From contig JAEEYF010000087.1 in assembly GCA_016291655.1 (NCBI GenBank), forward strand, positions 1 to 46,198: 46,198 nucleotides of DNA. Reading direction: 5' to 3'. Made by a program: the position numbers and the translations under genes. Under the pieces are notes generated by a model. That model had not been told where the DNA came from. It searched no databases and worked only from the letters and a program-made list of their open reading frames with translations. Shown in pieces: positions 25,921 through 35,225 of this stretch. The stretch is from Lachnospiraceae bacterium (GTDB lineage: Bacteria; Bacillota; Clostridia; Lachnospirales; Lachnospiraceae). Each line of letters starts with the position of its first letter. Position 1 is the first letter of the stretch.

Positions 25921-27264
25921 ATGGGAAAGTATTTCGGAACCGACGGGTTCAGAGGTGAGGCCAATGTGGATCTTACCGTTGAACATGCATTCAAGGTCGG
26001 AAGGTTTTTGGGATGTTATTATGGCAAAGAGCACAAGGCTAAGATCGTGATCGGAAAAGATACAAGGCGCTCCAGCTATATGTTTGAATATTCTCTCGTT
26101 GCCGGACTCACTGCAAGCGGAGCGGATGTTTATCTGCTTCATGTGACTACGACCCCCAGCGTATCCTATGTTGTGAGGAGCGAGGATTTTGACTGCGGCA
26201 TAATGATCACAGCCAGTCACAATCCATTTTACGATAACGGCATTAAGGTCATCAACGGAAGCGGCTATAAGCTTGAAGCCGACGTTGAGGAACTCATTGA
26301 AAAATATATAGATTCCGACGAAGACAATCTTCCTTTGGCCAAACGTGAGGGCATAGGACGCACCATCGATTATGCCATGGGAAGAAACCGCTACATCGGA
26401 CATCTCATCTCATTGGCTACCAGGTCTTTTGACGGAGTGCGCGTTGGACTTGATCTTTCAAACGGTTCCGCAACTACAGTCGCAAAGGGGGTATTCGATG
26501 CGCTCGGAGCAAAGACTTTTGTATGCGGAAATGAGCCTGACGGTTTAAACATCAACAATAACTGCGGTTCCACGCACATTGAAAACCTTTGCGAATTCGT
26601 GAAGAGCAACAAGCTGGACGTGGGTTTTGCATACGACGGAGATGCGGACAGGTGCATATGCGTTGACGAGAAGGGACAGGTCGTCGACGGAGACAGGATA
26701 ATGTATCTTTGCGCAGTATATATGGCCAAGCGCGGCGAACTTAACAATAATACCGTGGTAACCACGGTAATGTCCAATATGGGACTATACAAGGCCCTTG
26801 AGAAAAAAGGGATCAGATACGAACAGACGAAAGTCGGAGACAAGTACGTATTTGAAAACATGATGAAGAACAACCATTCTCTCGGCGGAGAGAATTCGGG
26901 ACATATAATCTTTTCAAAGTATGCCAAGACGGGCGACGGCATTCTGACCTCCATTAAGGTCATGGAGGTTATGCTTGAATCGAAACTTCCGGTTTCGGAA
27001 CTTTCGAGAGATATGAAAACCTATCCTCAGGTGCTAAAGAATGTCAAAGTTGCCGACAAGAAGGCCGCAAGGGAAGACGAGAGAGTCATGGCTGCGGTTA
27101 AGACTGCGGAAGAGGCTCTTGCGGGAGAAGGTCGTGTTCTTTTGAGAGAATCCGGAACGGAACCTTTGATCAGAGTGATGGCGGAAGCGTCATCAATGGC
27201 AAACTGTGAGAAAGTTGTTGACGATTTGATCGAAGTACTTGCAAAATGCGGACATGTCTGCTAA
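25921..27264 (+). CDS. glmM: Phosphoglucosamine mutase
   Basis: Converts glucosamine-6-phosphate to glucosamine-1-phosphate for UDP-GlcNAc and cell-wall synthesis. 447 aa, the family length. Motifs: MGKYFGTDGFRGEAN start, active-site phosphoserine in TASHNP (Ser99), metal loop YDGDADRCI, GGENSGHI, and the phosphate-binding RESGTEPLIRVM at the end. The spacing and beginning fit the ATG at 25921 even though the ribosome site (TTGGAG) is about 12 nt away. Confidence 0.96.
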   Translation: MGKYFGTDGFRGEANVDLTVEHAFKVGRFLGCYYGKEHKAKIVIGKDTRRSSYMFEYSLVAGLTASGADVYLLHVTTTPSVSYVVRSEDFDCGIMITASHNPFYDNGIKVINGSGYKLEADVEELIEKYIDSDEDNLPLAKREGIGRTIDYAMGRNRYIGHLISLATRSFDGVRVGLDLSNGSATTVAKGVFDALGAKTFVCGNEPDGLNINNNCGSTHIENLCEFVKSNKLDVGFAYDGDADRCICVDEKGQVVDGDRIMYLCAVYMAKRGELNNNTVVTTVMSNMGLYKALEKKGIRYEQTKVGDKYVFENMMKNNHSLGGENSGHIIFSKYAKTGDGILTSIKVMEVMLESKLPVSELSRDMKTYPQVLKNVKVADKKAAREDERVMAAVKTAEEALAGEGRVLLRESGTEPLIRVMAEASSMANCEKVVDDLIEVLAKCGHVC

Positions 27265-27335
27265 AATATCTGTTTTGCAGACTGAAAATAGAAGACAAAC
27301 ATTAAAGTTCTTATAAGAAAAGGAGTATTTTTAAC

Positions 27336-28751
27336 ATGGTTAAGATCGAGAATCTCGAGCAGAAGAACATGGTGAAGCTCATCATTACAGTTGAGGCTTC
27401 CGAATTTGAGAAGGCAGTAGAGAAAGCATATCAGAAGAACAAGAACAAGATTGTAGTTCAGGGCTTCAGAAAGGGAAAGGCTCCCAGAAGCATTATCGAA
27501 AAGATGTACGGTAAGGGCGTTTTCTATGAAGACGCTGCAAATGAGATCATTCCCGATGCATATGCAGATGCGGCAAAGGAATCGGGACTTGAGATCGTAT
27601 CCCGTCCCGGTATTGATATAGTTGAACTGGAAGCCGGCAAGGATTTTGTATTCTCCGCAGAAGTTGCTGTTAAGCCGGAAGCTGAGATCGGAAATTACAA
27701 GGGCATTGAGGTTGACGCCGTTGATACCGAGGTTTCCGAGGAAGAGGTTAACGCTGAGATCCTCAAGACTCAGGAACAGAACAGCCGTATGGTAACCGTT
27801 GAAGACAGAGCTGTTATGGACGGTGATATGGCTATCATCGATTATGAAGGTTTTGCGGACGGAGTCGCATTCAAAGGCGGAAAGGGTGAGAATCACGAGC
27901 TCGTTATCGGCTCCAAGTCATTCATTCCCGGATTCGAAGATCAGATCATCGGACACAACATCGGTGATGAATTCGACGTAAATGTTACATTCCCTGCCGA
28001 GTATCATGCAGCAGAGCTTGCGGGAAAGGCTGCAGTATTCAAGACAAAGGTTAACGGTATCAAGAAGAAGGAACTTCCCGAGCTTGATGATGATTTTGCA
28101 CAGGATGTTTCCGAGTTCGATACTTTTGACGAGTATAAGGCTGATGTTAAGAAGAAACTGGAAGAGGATAAGGCAAAGGCCGCAAAGACAGCTAAGGAAG
28201 AAGCTGCCGTGGACGCCATCATTGCAGAAGCAAAGATGGATATCCCTGCAGTTATGATCGATACAACTGCCGAGCAGATGTATGATGATTTCGTAAACAG
28301 AATGAAGCAGCAGGGCCTCACCATTGATATGTACTTCAAGTTTACAGGCCTTAACGAAGAGAAACTTTTTGAGCAGATCCGTCCTCAGGCAGAAAAGAGG
28401 ATCAAGACCAGACTCGTCCTTGAAGCGGTTGCAAAAGCTGAAGGCTTTACTGCTACAGACGAAGAGATCGATGAAGAGATCAAAAAGATGGCCGAACAGT
28501 ATCAGATGGAAGTTGATAAGCTCAAGGAGCTTGTTACCGATAATGAGAAGAAGACTATTGCCGAAGATATCTGCGTAACAAAGGCTGTAGATCTTATCTC
28601 CTCCACACTTGTTGAAAAGAAGGCTGCAAAGAAGACAACAAAGAAGGCTGCAGCTAAGAAGGACAAGGAAGAAGAAACAGTTACTGCGGAGGAAAAAGCT
28701 CCCGCAAAGAAGACAACAAAGAAGGCAGCTCCCAAGAAGACTGAGGAGTAA
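27336..28751 (+). CDS. tig: Trigger factor, with a Lys/Ala-rich C-terminal tail
   Basis: Ribosome-bound chaperone and peptidyl-prolyl isomerase. 471 aa, about 40 more than E. coli trigger factor. N-terminal ribosome-binding domain with GFRKGKAPRSIIEKMYG (ribosome-binding loop, about 44-60), FKBP-type domain (about 155-245), then the helical C-terminal chaperone domain. The last 46 residues are low complexity: KKTTKKAA occurs twice with Glu-rich stretches between. tig-clpP-clpX is the conserved Firmicutes order, linking folding and proteolysis. AAGGAG precedes the ATG. Confidence 0.96.
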   Translation: MVKIENLEQKNMVKLIITVEASEFEKAVEKAYQKNKNKIVVQGFRKGKAPRSIIEKMYGKGVFYEDAANEIIPDAYADAAKESGLEIVSRPGIDIVELEAGKDFVFSAEVAVKPEAEIGNYKGIEVDAVDTEVSEEEVNAEILKTQEQNSRMVTVEDRAVMDGDMAIIDYEGFADGVAFKGGKGENHELVIGSKSFIPGFEDQIIGHNIGDEFDVNVTFPAEYHAAELAGKAAVFKTKVNGIKKKELPELDDDFAQDVSEFDTFDEYKADVKKKLEEDKAKAAKTAKEEAAVDAIIAEAKMDIPAVMIDTTAEQMYDDFVNRMKQQGLTIDMYFKFTGLNEEKLFEQIRPQAEKRIKTRLVLEAVAKAEGFTATDEEIDEEIKKMAEQYQMEVDKLKELVTDNEKKTIAEDICVTKAVDLISSTLVEKKAAKKTTKKAAAKKDKEEETVTAEEKAPAKKTTKKAAPKKTEE

Positions 28752-28774
28752 TGTCTTTCGGAAAGGACTAAAAC

Positions 28775-29356
28775 ATGAGTTTGGTACCCTATGTCATAGA
28801 ACAAACAAGTAAGGGCGAACGCTCTTATGACATTTATTCCCGTCTTTTGAAGGACAGGATCATCTTCCTCGGCGAAGAAGTTAACGAAACAACCGCAAGT
28901 CTTGTGGTTGCACAGCTTCTTTTCCTTGAGGCGGAGGATCCCAAAAAGGATATTTCGCTTTATATTAACTCTCCCGGCGGTGTTATCACTGCAGGTATGG
29001 CGATCTACGACACAATGAACTTCATTAAGTGCGATGTTTCGACCATATGCATAGGCATGGCAGCCAGCATGGCTTCATTCCTGCTTGCCGGAGGAACCAA
29101 AGGAAAGAGATACATTCTTCCGAATGCGGAGGTAATGATCCATCAGCCTTCCGGCGGCGCTCAGGGTCAGGCTACGGAGATCAACATTGCCGCCGAGCAT
29201 ATTCTTGCCATCAGAAAGAGATTGAATGAGATACTTGCCGACAACACGGGCAAGACGGTTGAAGAGATCGCAAGAGATACGGAGCGAGATAACTTTATGA
29301 CTGCTGAAGAAGCTGTAAGATATGGTATCGTTGATAAGATAGTAACCAACAGATAG
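28775..29356 (+). CDS. clpP: ATP-dependent Clp protease proteolytic subunit
   Basis: 193-aa serine peptidase subunit forming a tetradecamer that degrades proteins unfolded by ClpX. Catalytic triad Ser98 ([11 protein letters not shown]), His123 (MIHQPSGGA) and Asp172 ([11 protein letters not shown]). The N-terminal propeptide region [19 protein letters not shown] is standard. It sits 23 nt after tig and 14 nt before clpX. Confidence 0.97.
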   Translation: MSLVPYVIEQTSKGERSYDIYSRLLKDRIIFLGEEVNETTASLVVAQLLFLEAEDPKKDISLYINSPGGVITAGMAIYDTMNFIKCDVSTICIGMAASMASFLLAGGTKGKRYILPNAEVMIHQPSGGAQGQATEINIAAEHILAIRKRLNEILADNTGKTVEEIARDTERDNFMTAEEAVRYGIVDKIVTNR

Positions 29357-29370
29357 TTTTTGGAGGTCAT

Positions 29371-30675
29371 GTGGCTAAGAATGATGTTGTGCGTTGCTCC
29401 TTTTGCGGAAGGACAGCGGAAGACGGTGTAAGACTTTTCTCAGGTCTCGATCCCGATGTGTATATATGCACGGAGTGTGTTGAGCTTTGCGCCGAGCTGG
29501 TTGATGATGAGGAAATGGAAGCTCTGTCCGAACTCAGAACTGAAAAGACCGGTAAAGGCGGAAAAGGAAAAGACAAAAGCTGGGAAGGAAACATTAATCT
29601 GCTGAAACCCAGAGAGATCAAGCATTTTTTGGACGATTACGTTATCGGACAGGAGGATGCGAAAAAAGTTCTTTCGGTTGCCGTTTATAACCATTACAAA
29701 AAAATATTATTCGAGACAAAATCCGATATAGAGCTGCAAAAGAGCAATATTCTTCTTATCGGACCCACGGGTTCGGGAAAGACCTATCTTGCCCAGACTC
29801 TTGCAAAACTCTTGAACGTCCCGTTTGCCATCGCTGACGCAACCACTCTTACCGAGGCGGGTTATGTGGGCGAGGATGTTGAAAACATCCTGCTTAAGCT
29901 TATTCAGGCGGCGGATTATGATGTCGAAAGAGCGGAGCACGGGATTGTTTACATCGATGAGATCGATAAGATCACCAAGAAGGGTGAAAATGTTTCAATC
30001 ACAAGAGATGTATCCGGTGAAGGGGTACAGCAGGCACTTCTTAAGATCCTGGAGGGAACTGTCGCTTCTGTTCCTCCTCAGGGCGGAAGAAAGCATCCCA
30101 ATCAGGAGTTTATCCGCATAGACACCACCAATATCCTCTTCATTTGCGGAGGCGCTTTCGACGGGCTTGAGAACATCATCAAGCAGAGGATAGGTAAAAA
30201 GGCTATAGGCTTCAATGCCGATCTTCTCGACAGTGATGAATATGATGTGGGAGAACTGTTCAGGAAGACGATTCCCGAGGATCTGATGAAATTTGGTCTG
30301 ATCCCTGAGTTTATCGGACGTGTACCCGTGAATGTCGCTCTCGATAAATTGGATGAGGAAGCGCTCATCCGTATCCTCAAGGAGCCTAAAAATGCTCTTG
30401 TTAAGCAGTACAGTGCACTGTTTGAATTGGATGGTGTAGAACTTGAGTTTGAAGAGGAGGCGCTGAAATCCATTGCCAGGGAGGCATTGGAACTGAAGAC
30501 CGGAGCCAGGGGACTCAGATCGATAATTGAAAAAAATCTGCTTAATACAATGTATGATATACCATCAGATACATCGATCCTTAAATGTATAGTTACAAAG
30601 GAATCGGTAGAGAAGGGCGAGAAGCCCTTATACGAGGTCAGACCCGATAAGAAAAAGAAAAAAGTCGGGGCTTAA
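29371..30675 (+). CDS. clpX: ATP-dependent Clp protease ATP-binding subunit ClpX
   Basis: 434-aa AAA+ unfoldase. N-terminal zinc-binding domain with CSFCGR and CTEC (about 9-33), Walker A GPTGSGKT, pore loop GYVGED, Walker [11 protein letters not shown], sensor and arginine-finger region, and the ClpP-docking IGF loop in KKAIGFNAD. Start is GTG at 29371 ([14 protein letters not shown]) behind TGGAGG; an overlapping ATG at 29369 is out of frame. Ends at a terminator with a duplicated stem. Confidence 0.97.
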   Translation: MAKNDVVRCSFCGRTAEDGVRLFSGLDPDVYICTECVELCAELVDDEEMEALSELRTEKTGKGGKGKDKSWEGNINLLKPREIKHFLDDYVIGQEDAKKVLSVAVYNHYKKILFETKSDIELQKSNILLIGPTGSGKTYLAQTLAKLLNVPFAIADATTLTEAGYVGEDVENILLKLIQAADYDVERAEHGIVYIDEIDKITKKGENVSITRDVSGEGVQQALLKILEGTVASVPPQGGRKHPNQEFIRIDTTNILFICGGAFDGLENIIKQRIGKKAIGFNADLLDSDEYDVGELFRKTIPEDLMKFGLIPEFIGRVPVNVALDKLDEEALIRILKEPKNALVKQYSALFELDGVELEFEEEALKSIAREALELKTGARGLRSIIEKNLLNTMYDIPSDTSILKCIVTKESVEKGEKPLYEVRPDKKKKKVGA

Positions 30676-30686
30676 GGAGATCTTTA

Positions 30687-30736
30687 AACCGCATGAAAAA
30701 ACATGCAACCGCATGAAAAAACATGCGGTTTTTTTC
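30687..30736 (+). terminator. Terminator after clpX with a tandemly duplicated stem sequence
   Basis: A 20-bp unit occurs twice in tandem (30687-30706, 30707-30726); the second copy plus GGTT forms AACCGCATG-A6-CATGCGGTT followed by a T-run. The first copy's left arm can pair with the same right arm, giving alternative hairpins. Confidence 0.88.
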
Positions 30737-30765
30737 TTGTGAAAATGACAAAAAAATGGTATTAT
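30737..30765 (+). promoter_or_regulatory. Candidate promoter of the pseudo-kinase/EAL operon
   Basis: TTGTGA (30737-30742), 17 bp, TATTAT (30760-30765). Confidence 0.6.
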
Positions 30766-30846
30766 GGATTGAGTAATACAGAGGATTTCGGTAAAAAATT
30801 ATCAATTTCTCGTTTCCGAGATCACAAATTGTATCAGGGGCTTATT

Positions 30847-33048
30847 ATGAGAAGGAAAAAAGTAACATCCGAGAAATCTATTTCGGAAATTATCAGCATT
30901 TCTTTTAATAGAATTCTTATTTGGGTAGTCTTTGCGATCACCTTTATCAGTGTTTTGGTTCTGGCAACCGGGCAGTACAGTGCTTGCTCCCGTGATTTTG
31001 ATACTGCGGTGGGCCTGGCCTCGGACAGAGTCTATTGGGCTCTTCGTTCCTATAAAAACATTGTCGGTAACATGGGAGCGATCCCTCTTCTTTCGGATCC
31101 CAACGTATCAACTGAAGAAAAGGAAAAACTGCTTGCAAACATATGCGAAAGATATGGTCTTGTCAGAAGCAAGGTCATTAATACCGACGGCTTTTCCGAT
31201 ATGGATTCCGAACCCATATACAGAGGCGACCGTGAGTATTTCAAGCAGGCAATGGAAGGAAAATGCTATATTCAGGAGCCTGTTACTTCCAGAACGGACG
31301 GACAGATCGCCATCATAGGCGCCGCTCCCCTTTGGAAAGCCGGTGTGATCGGCGGAGAGATAGCCGGTGTTGTATTCATTTCCATTAATCCCATCCTCCT
31401 TCATGACATCATCGAGGGTGTCGGGATCAGCGAAAATACCTTTGTTTATATCATAGACAGCTACGGTTCCACGGTTTCGGCCAATGATATGAACCTTGTA
31501 TATCAAAAGAACAATAACATTAAGAACAGTAAGACTGACAAAGCATACACATCCATTGCAAGAGTGGATGAAAGGATGATCAAGGGTGAGACCGGATCGG
31601 AAAGCATATATATGGACGGCGGCTTCTATTACTTAAGTTATACGCCCATCCGTGAAACACCCGGCTGGAGCATATGTATAGGCTCTGCTTATAAGGACTA
31701 CATAGATACTCCCATACTTTTGATGATCCTTATGGCCGAATGTCTGCTGATCTCCATTTTTGTCGTTAAGCTTCGCGCAAAAAAGATCGCGGACGAAGTG
31801 GCTGAGCCCGTTAAACGTATGACGGAGAGCATTAAAAAGGCGGCGGAATCCGGTAAGGAGCTGGCCGATTACGAAGCAGGATCGGAAGTGGATAATCCCA
31901 TAGAAATGAGGATAATCTCCGAAGCAATGGATTCTATTCTTGACAGACTGGATCTTGCTACGGCGGATTCGAGAGAATTCCTGGACTCTGCGGTCATCAC
32001 CGACCTGGTAAGCATGGATATGCTCAGGTACATTCACGGTTATTACAAAGAGGCCTTTGGCGTGAATGTGATAGTTGCGGACTCAAAGGGAACCGTTCTT
32101 GTCGGAAAGACGAACCACGGACTGGTGGATGCCAATGCTCTCAGGGAAGATGAGAGTGCATGCTTCATCATGTTGAATGACAGGGTGATCGGATCGACCA
32201 TATTCAAGATACCCGAGGAATGTATTCTCAATAAAGAAAGCGCTCAGCAGCATGCGATCTATGTATCAAAGATATTGGAGATCGTTGCTATCGGAAACTT
32301 CAGAAGAAGTCTTCAGAACAGAAAAAATCTGAAAGCTGCGAAGAAGGAGCTCGAAAGGATATCCGAGTATCACGGCAAAATAAGCGAGGAAGCAAGAAAG
32401 CTTGCCACCGAGTGCGAGAAAGCAAGGAAAAATGATGATACGGAAGAACTTCGTGAACTCACTGCGAGATTCTCTGCCTTTTGCTACGACTTGATCTCCG
32501 AGACCGATGATCTTACAAACTATAATGACAGAAATGATATTACATTACAGATAAGGGAACGTATCTATCAAACGGAAAACCTTATTTCCGAACTCAAGAA
32601 CGATCTGGAGAGAAAACATCCCTCATTGGCCGGGAAAACCGATGTAAGGATGGTTTCGGGTATGCCTGACAGGCTTTTCGGAGATCCGCACAGAGTCAGA
32701 AGATTGTGTGAGAATCTTCTTGTGGCGATCTCTGATGAGAACAGCGACAAGGAGGCAAGCATATTCTTTGAAAGCAGGAAAAGCTCCTATGCAGCCAGCC
32801 TTATGATCGGTATTCACGGAAACAGGCGACTTGAGGGCAAGGAGACAGACCGGCTCAAACAACTGTTGGAAGCTGACAACGACAGCGCAGTGGTGGACGG
32901 TATCAATGCCTCGGATCTTAAACTGCTCAGTATAAAACGAGTGGTTAGAAGAATGAACGGCACGATTACAGTTAATAAGGGCGGTGAGGGGGAAACCTGG
33001 TGTATGGTGGAGATCCCTCAACTTGAGGTGAATTCATATGATCAGTGA
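30847..33048 (+). CDS. Membrane sensor with external Cache-like domain and degenerate histidine-kinase ATPase domain
   Basis: 733 aa. Helix 1 (about 23-42), an external dCache-like domain (about 45-285; EPIYRGDREYFKQAMEG, SRTDGQIAIIGAAPL), helix 2 (about 288-310), HAMP-like linker, a PAS/PocR-like region (about 395-480, VNVIVADSKGTVLVG), a charged coiled coil, and a C-terminal HATPase-like fold (about 598-730, LFGDPHRVRRLCENLL). The N box is shortened and the DxGxG and GxGLGL nucleotide motifs are missing; no HisKA phospho-acceptor His is evident. It is therefore probably a sensor without kinase activity. Start at 30847 follows AGGGG; the open frame from 30703 begins inside the clpX terminator. 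It overlaps the EAL gene by 11 nt. Confidence 0.8.
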   Translation: MRRKKVTSEKSISEIISISFNRILIWVVFAITFISVLVLATGQYSACSRDFDTAVGLASDRVYWALRSYKNIVGNMGAIPLLSDPNVSTEEKEKLLANICERYGLVRSKVINTDGFSDMDSEPIYRGDREYFKQAMEGKCYIQEPVTSRTDGQIAIIGAAPLWKAGVIGGEIAGVVFISINPILLHDIIEGVGISENTFVYIIDSYGSTVSANDMNLVYQKNNNIKNSKTDKAYTSIARVDERMIKGETGSESIYMDGGFYYLSYTPIRETPGWSICIGSAYKDYIDTPILLMILMAECLLISIFVVKLRAKKIADEVAEPVKRMTESIKKAAESGKELADYEAGSEVDNPIEMRIISEAMDSILDRLDLATADSREFLDSAVITDLVSMDMLRYIHGYYKEAFGVNVIVADSKGTVLVGKTNHGLVDANALREDESACFIMLNDRVIGSTIFKIPEECILNKESAQQHAIYVSKILEIVAIGNFRRSLQNRKNLKAAKKELERISEYHGKISEEARKLATECEKARKNDDTEELRELTARFSAFCYDLISETDDLTNYNDRNDITLQIRERIYQTENLISELKNDLERKHPSLAGKTDVRMVSGMPDRLFGDPHRVRRLCENLLVAISDENSDKEASIFFESRKSSYAASLMIGIHGNRRLEGKETDRLKQLLEADNDSAVVDGINASDLKLLSIKRVVRRMNGTITVNKGGEGETWCMVEIPQLEVNSYDQ

Positions 33049-33988
33049 CAGTTTGAAAAGAATAGAAGAGCTTCTGGCTGCCCTGGAAAAGGTTGAAGAA
33101 AGCGCGGGGATGGCCAAGGAACTGCGAACAGAGGTCAGCAGTGTTTACAGTAAGCTTCGGTACGGTAACGGAAGCAAAAGAGACGGAAAAGCCATAATCG
33201 ATAAGAATAACGTGGAGGAACTCTTTGACAGAGCTATTAAAGACGAGGAGTTCAAGGTGTTCTATCAGCCCAAGGTTAATCTTAAGACCTATGAACCCAA
33301 CGGAGCGGAAGCCTTGTGCAGATGGTTCCATGACGATGCTTTGATCCCACCCGATGAATTCATACCTATTCTGGAACAAAGCTCAAAGATCGAAGTGCTG
33401 GATTTCTATATGCTCGATCATGTGTGCAGGGATATGCGGAAATGGCTGGACGAAGGAAAAAGCATAGTACAGATCTCGGTAAACCTTTCCAGAATAAATG
33501 TGGGACAGGACAGACTCATTGAGAGGATAATCGAGACATTGGACAAATACGATCTGCCTCATTCCTATATCCAGATCGAGTTGACGGAAACGTCCACGGA
33601 GCTGGGCTTTGATGAATTGAGAGATCTGGTCCTGGGGCTCAGGGATGAAGGCGTAAGCACTGCGGTGGATGATTTCGGAACGGGTTATTCTTCGCTTAAG
33701 CTGATCAGTGAACTGCCATGGAATGTTTTAAAGATAGACAAGAGTCTGCTGCATGAGGCGGAGAGGGAAGGCTCAAACGAGCATTTGATGCTCTGCCACA
33801 TTATCAGCATGGTGAGAGATCTGGGCATGGAATGTGTTGTAGAGGGGGTTGAAACGCCCGAAGATGTGAAGCTTCTTAAGGACAACAACTGCTTCATGGC
33901 ACAGGGGTTCTACTTTGACAGACCCATCAGCGGTGAGTACTTTGAACAGCTGCTGGACGGCATCAGCCTACGTAAAAAGACGAGATAA
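33038..33988 (+). CDS. Cyclic-di-GMP phosphodiesterase (EAL domain)
   Basis: 316 aa: an N-terminal helical segment (1-50, likely coiled coil or dimer/partner interface), then an EAL domain. All catalytic residues are present: EAL (Glu91-Leu93) in GAEALCRW, Asn149 (VNLS), Glu181 (IELTE), Asp211-Asp212 (DDFGTGYSS), Lys235 (LKIDKS), Glu269 (VVEGVET), Gln289 (AQGFYFDRP). It should hydrolyse c-di-GMP to pGpG. The ATG overlaps the 3' end of the pseudo-kinase gene by 11 nt, strong evidence of joint expression and probably direct signalling. The 3' end overlaps convergent ispE by 26 nt. Confidence 0.95.
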   Translation: MISDSLKRIEELLAALEKVEESAGMAKELRTEVSSVYSKLRYGNGSKRDGKAIIDKNNVEELFDRAIKDEEFKVFYQPKVNLKTYEPNGAEALCRWFHDDALIPPDEFIPILEQSSKIEVLDFYMLDHVCRDMRKWLDEGKSIVQISVNLSRINVGQDRLIERIIETLDKYDLPHSYIQIELTETSTELGFDELRDLVLGLRDEGVSTAVDDFGTGYSSLKLISELPWNVLKIDKSLLHEAEREGSNEHLMLCHIISMVRDLGMECVVEGVETPEDVKLLKDNNCFMAQGFYFDRPISGEYFEQLLDGISLRKKTR

Positions 33989-34853
33989 ATTTTTCAGCCT
34001 TTGGAGGATCAAGTTCTTCAAAGGCTTTTTTTGCGCTTTCGAGGTCAGGGAACAGACCGAATACGGCAGAACCGCTTCCGGTCATCAATGACAGCTCGGA
34101 GCCTGCTTTGCTGAGCATATGCTTGAGATCACTGATCGCAGGACATATCTCTATGGCCGCATGCTCCATAAAGTTTCCGCAGGAAGAGATGAAAGCGGCG
34201 TGATCTTCGGCGAGAAGGGCGTCTTTCATTAAAGATGCATCGGGGTGCGGTTGGGAATCGAGGTAGTTATCCGTGAGGCGATACATTTCCTTCGTGCTCA
34301 GGGAGACCTCCGGTTTAAGGATTACGCAATAAAGTTTTCCGGGGGATGGAAGAGGAGTGAGCTTTTCCCCGATGCCCTCGCAGAGTGCGGTTTTTCCGAA
34401 GATACAAAAAGGAACATCGGCACCGAGGCGGGCGCCCAGGTCACACAATTCCCCGGTTGAGAAACCGCAGCTCAAAAGTTCGTTCAAGCCTTTTAATACT
34501 GCGGCTGCATCGGAACTTCCGCCACCCATACCTGCGCCGGCGGGGATGTTCTTTCTGACGGTGATATCCACACATACAGGATGGGAAAGGTGGGAGCCCG
34601 CGGTGGTCAGCAAAAGCTCCGCAGCCTTGTAAACAAGATTGGTCTCATCCCATTTTACAGATGAAAAGTCTCCCGCATTCAGGCAGGAGACTTTTATTTC
34701 GTTTTCATCGGAAGGGCTGACGGAAAGCTCGATCTCGTCATGCAATTCTATGCTTTGCATAACGGAAGAAATGTCGTGGTAGCCGTCAGGCCTTTTTCCG
34801 ATAACATCCAGTATAAGATTCAATTTAGCGTAAGCGCAAACGGACTTAGTCAT
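33963..34853 (-). CDS. ispE: 4-diphosphocytidyl-2-C-methyl-D-erythritol kinase
   Basis: GHMP kinase of the non-mevalonate isoprenoid pathway. 296 aa. Start MTKSVCAYAKLNLILDV, catalytic Lys and Asp regions, the ATP-binding loop PAGAGMGGGSSDAAAVL (about 97-113) and the C-terminal SLMTGSGSAVFGLF. It follows the ArsR-type gene by 16 nt on the same strand, so it is probably co-transcribed with the metal-efflux genes, an odd placement for an essential gene unless it has its own promoter. Its end overlaps the convergent EAL gene. Confidence 0.95.
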   Translation of the reverse strand: MTKSVCAYAKLNLILDVIGKRPDGYHDISSVMQSIELHDEIELSVSPSDENEIKVSCLNAGDFSSVKWDETNLVYKAAELLLTTAGSHLSHPVCVDITVRKNIPAGAGMGGGSSDAAAVLKGLNELLSCGFSTGELCDLGARLGADVPFCIFGKTALCEGIGEKLTPLPSPGKLYCVILKPEVSLSTKEMYRLTDNYLDSQPHPDASLMKDALLAEDHAAFISSCGNFMEHAAIEICPAISDLKHMLSKAGSELSLMTGSGSAVFGLFPDLESAKKAFEELDPPKAEKFISSFYVG

Positions 34854-34869
34854 ACAAACCTCTCAGAGT

Positions 34870-35166
34870 TCATTCACAAACATGTTCTATGCCGAGATTG
34901 ATGATCGAACGGACATGATCGTCGGATAGGGCGTAGTAAATGGATTTCCCGTCTCTTCTTGATGAAACCAGCTTTCCGGTTTTAAGGAACTTCAGCTGGT
35001 GGGAGACTGCGGATTGGGTCATTCCGAGTTTCTCGGAAATATCGTTTACGCACATCTCTCCGTCGAAAAGGACGTAAAGGATCCTGATCCTGGTGGAATC
35101 TCCGAAGTACTTGAACAGTTCCGCGAGGTCATATAATGTGTTTTCCGTAGCTTTTGCATTTTTCAT
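34870..35166 (-). CDS. ArsR/SmtB-family metal-sensing repressor
   Basis: 98 aa winged helix-turn-helix (ALFKYFGDSTRIRIL-like start, MTQSAVSHQLKFLKTGKLV recognition region). The C-terminal helix carries Asp82, His84, His95 and Glu98 with the exact spacing of the SmtB alpha-5 zinc site (D-x-H-x10-H-x2-E). The alpha-3 cysteine motif is reduced (EMCVNDI rather than ELCVCDI), so zinc is more likely than cadmium or lead. It lies 59 nt downstream of the efflux ATPase and presumably represses the promoter at 37345-37372. Confidence 0.9.
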   Translation of the reverse strand: MKNAKATENTLYDLAELFKYFGDSTRIRILYVLFDGEMCVNDISEKLGMTQSAVSHQLKFLKTGKLVSSRRDGKSIYYALSDDHVRSIINLGIEHVCE

Positions 35167-35225
35167 GGTTGTTTCCTGTCAATGTCCTGTCAATCCCCCT
35201 TAGATTGCGGAAAGGCAACCAAGGG

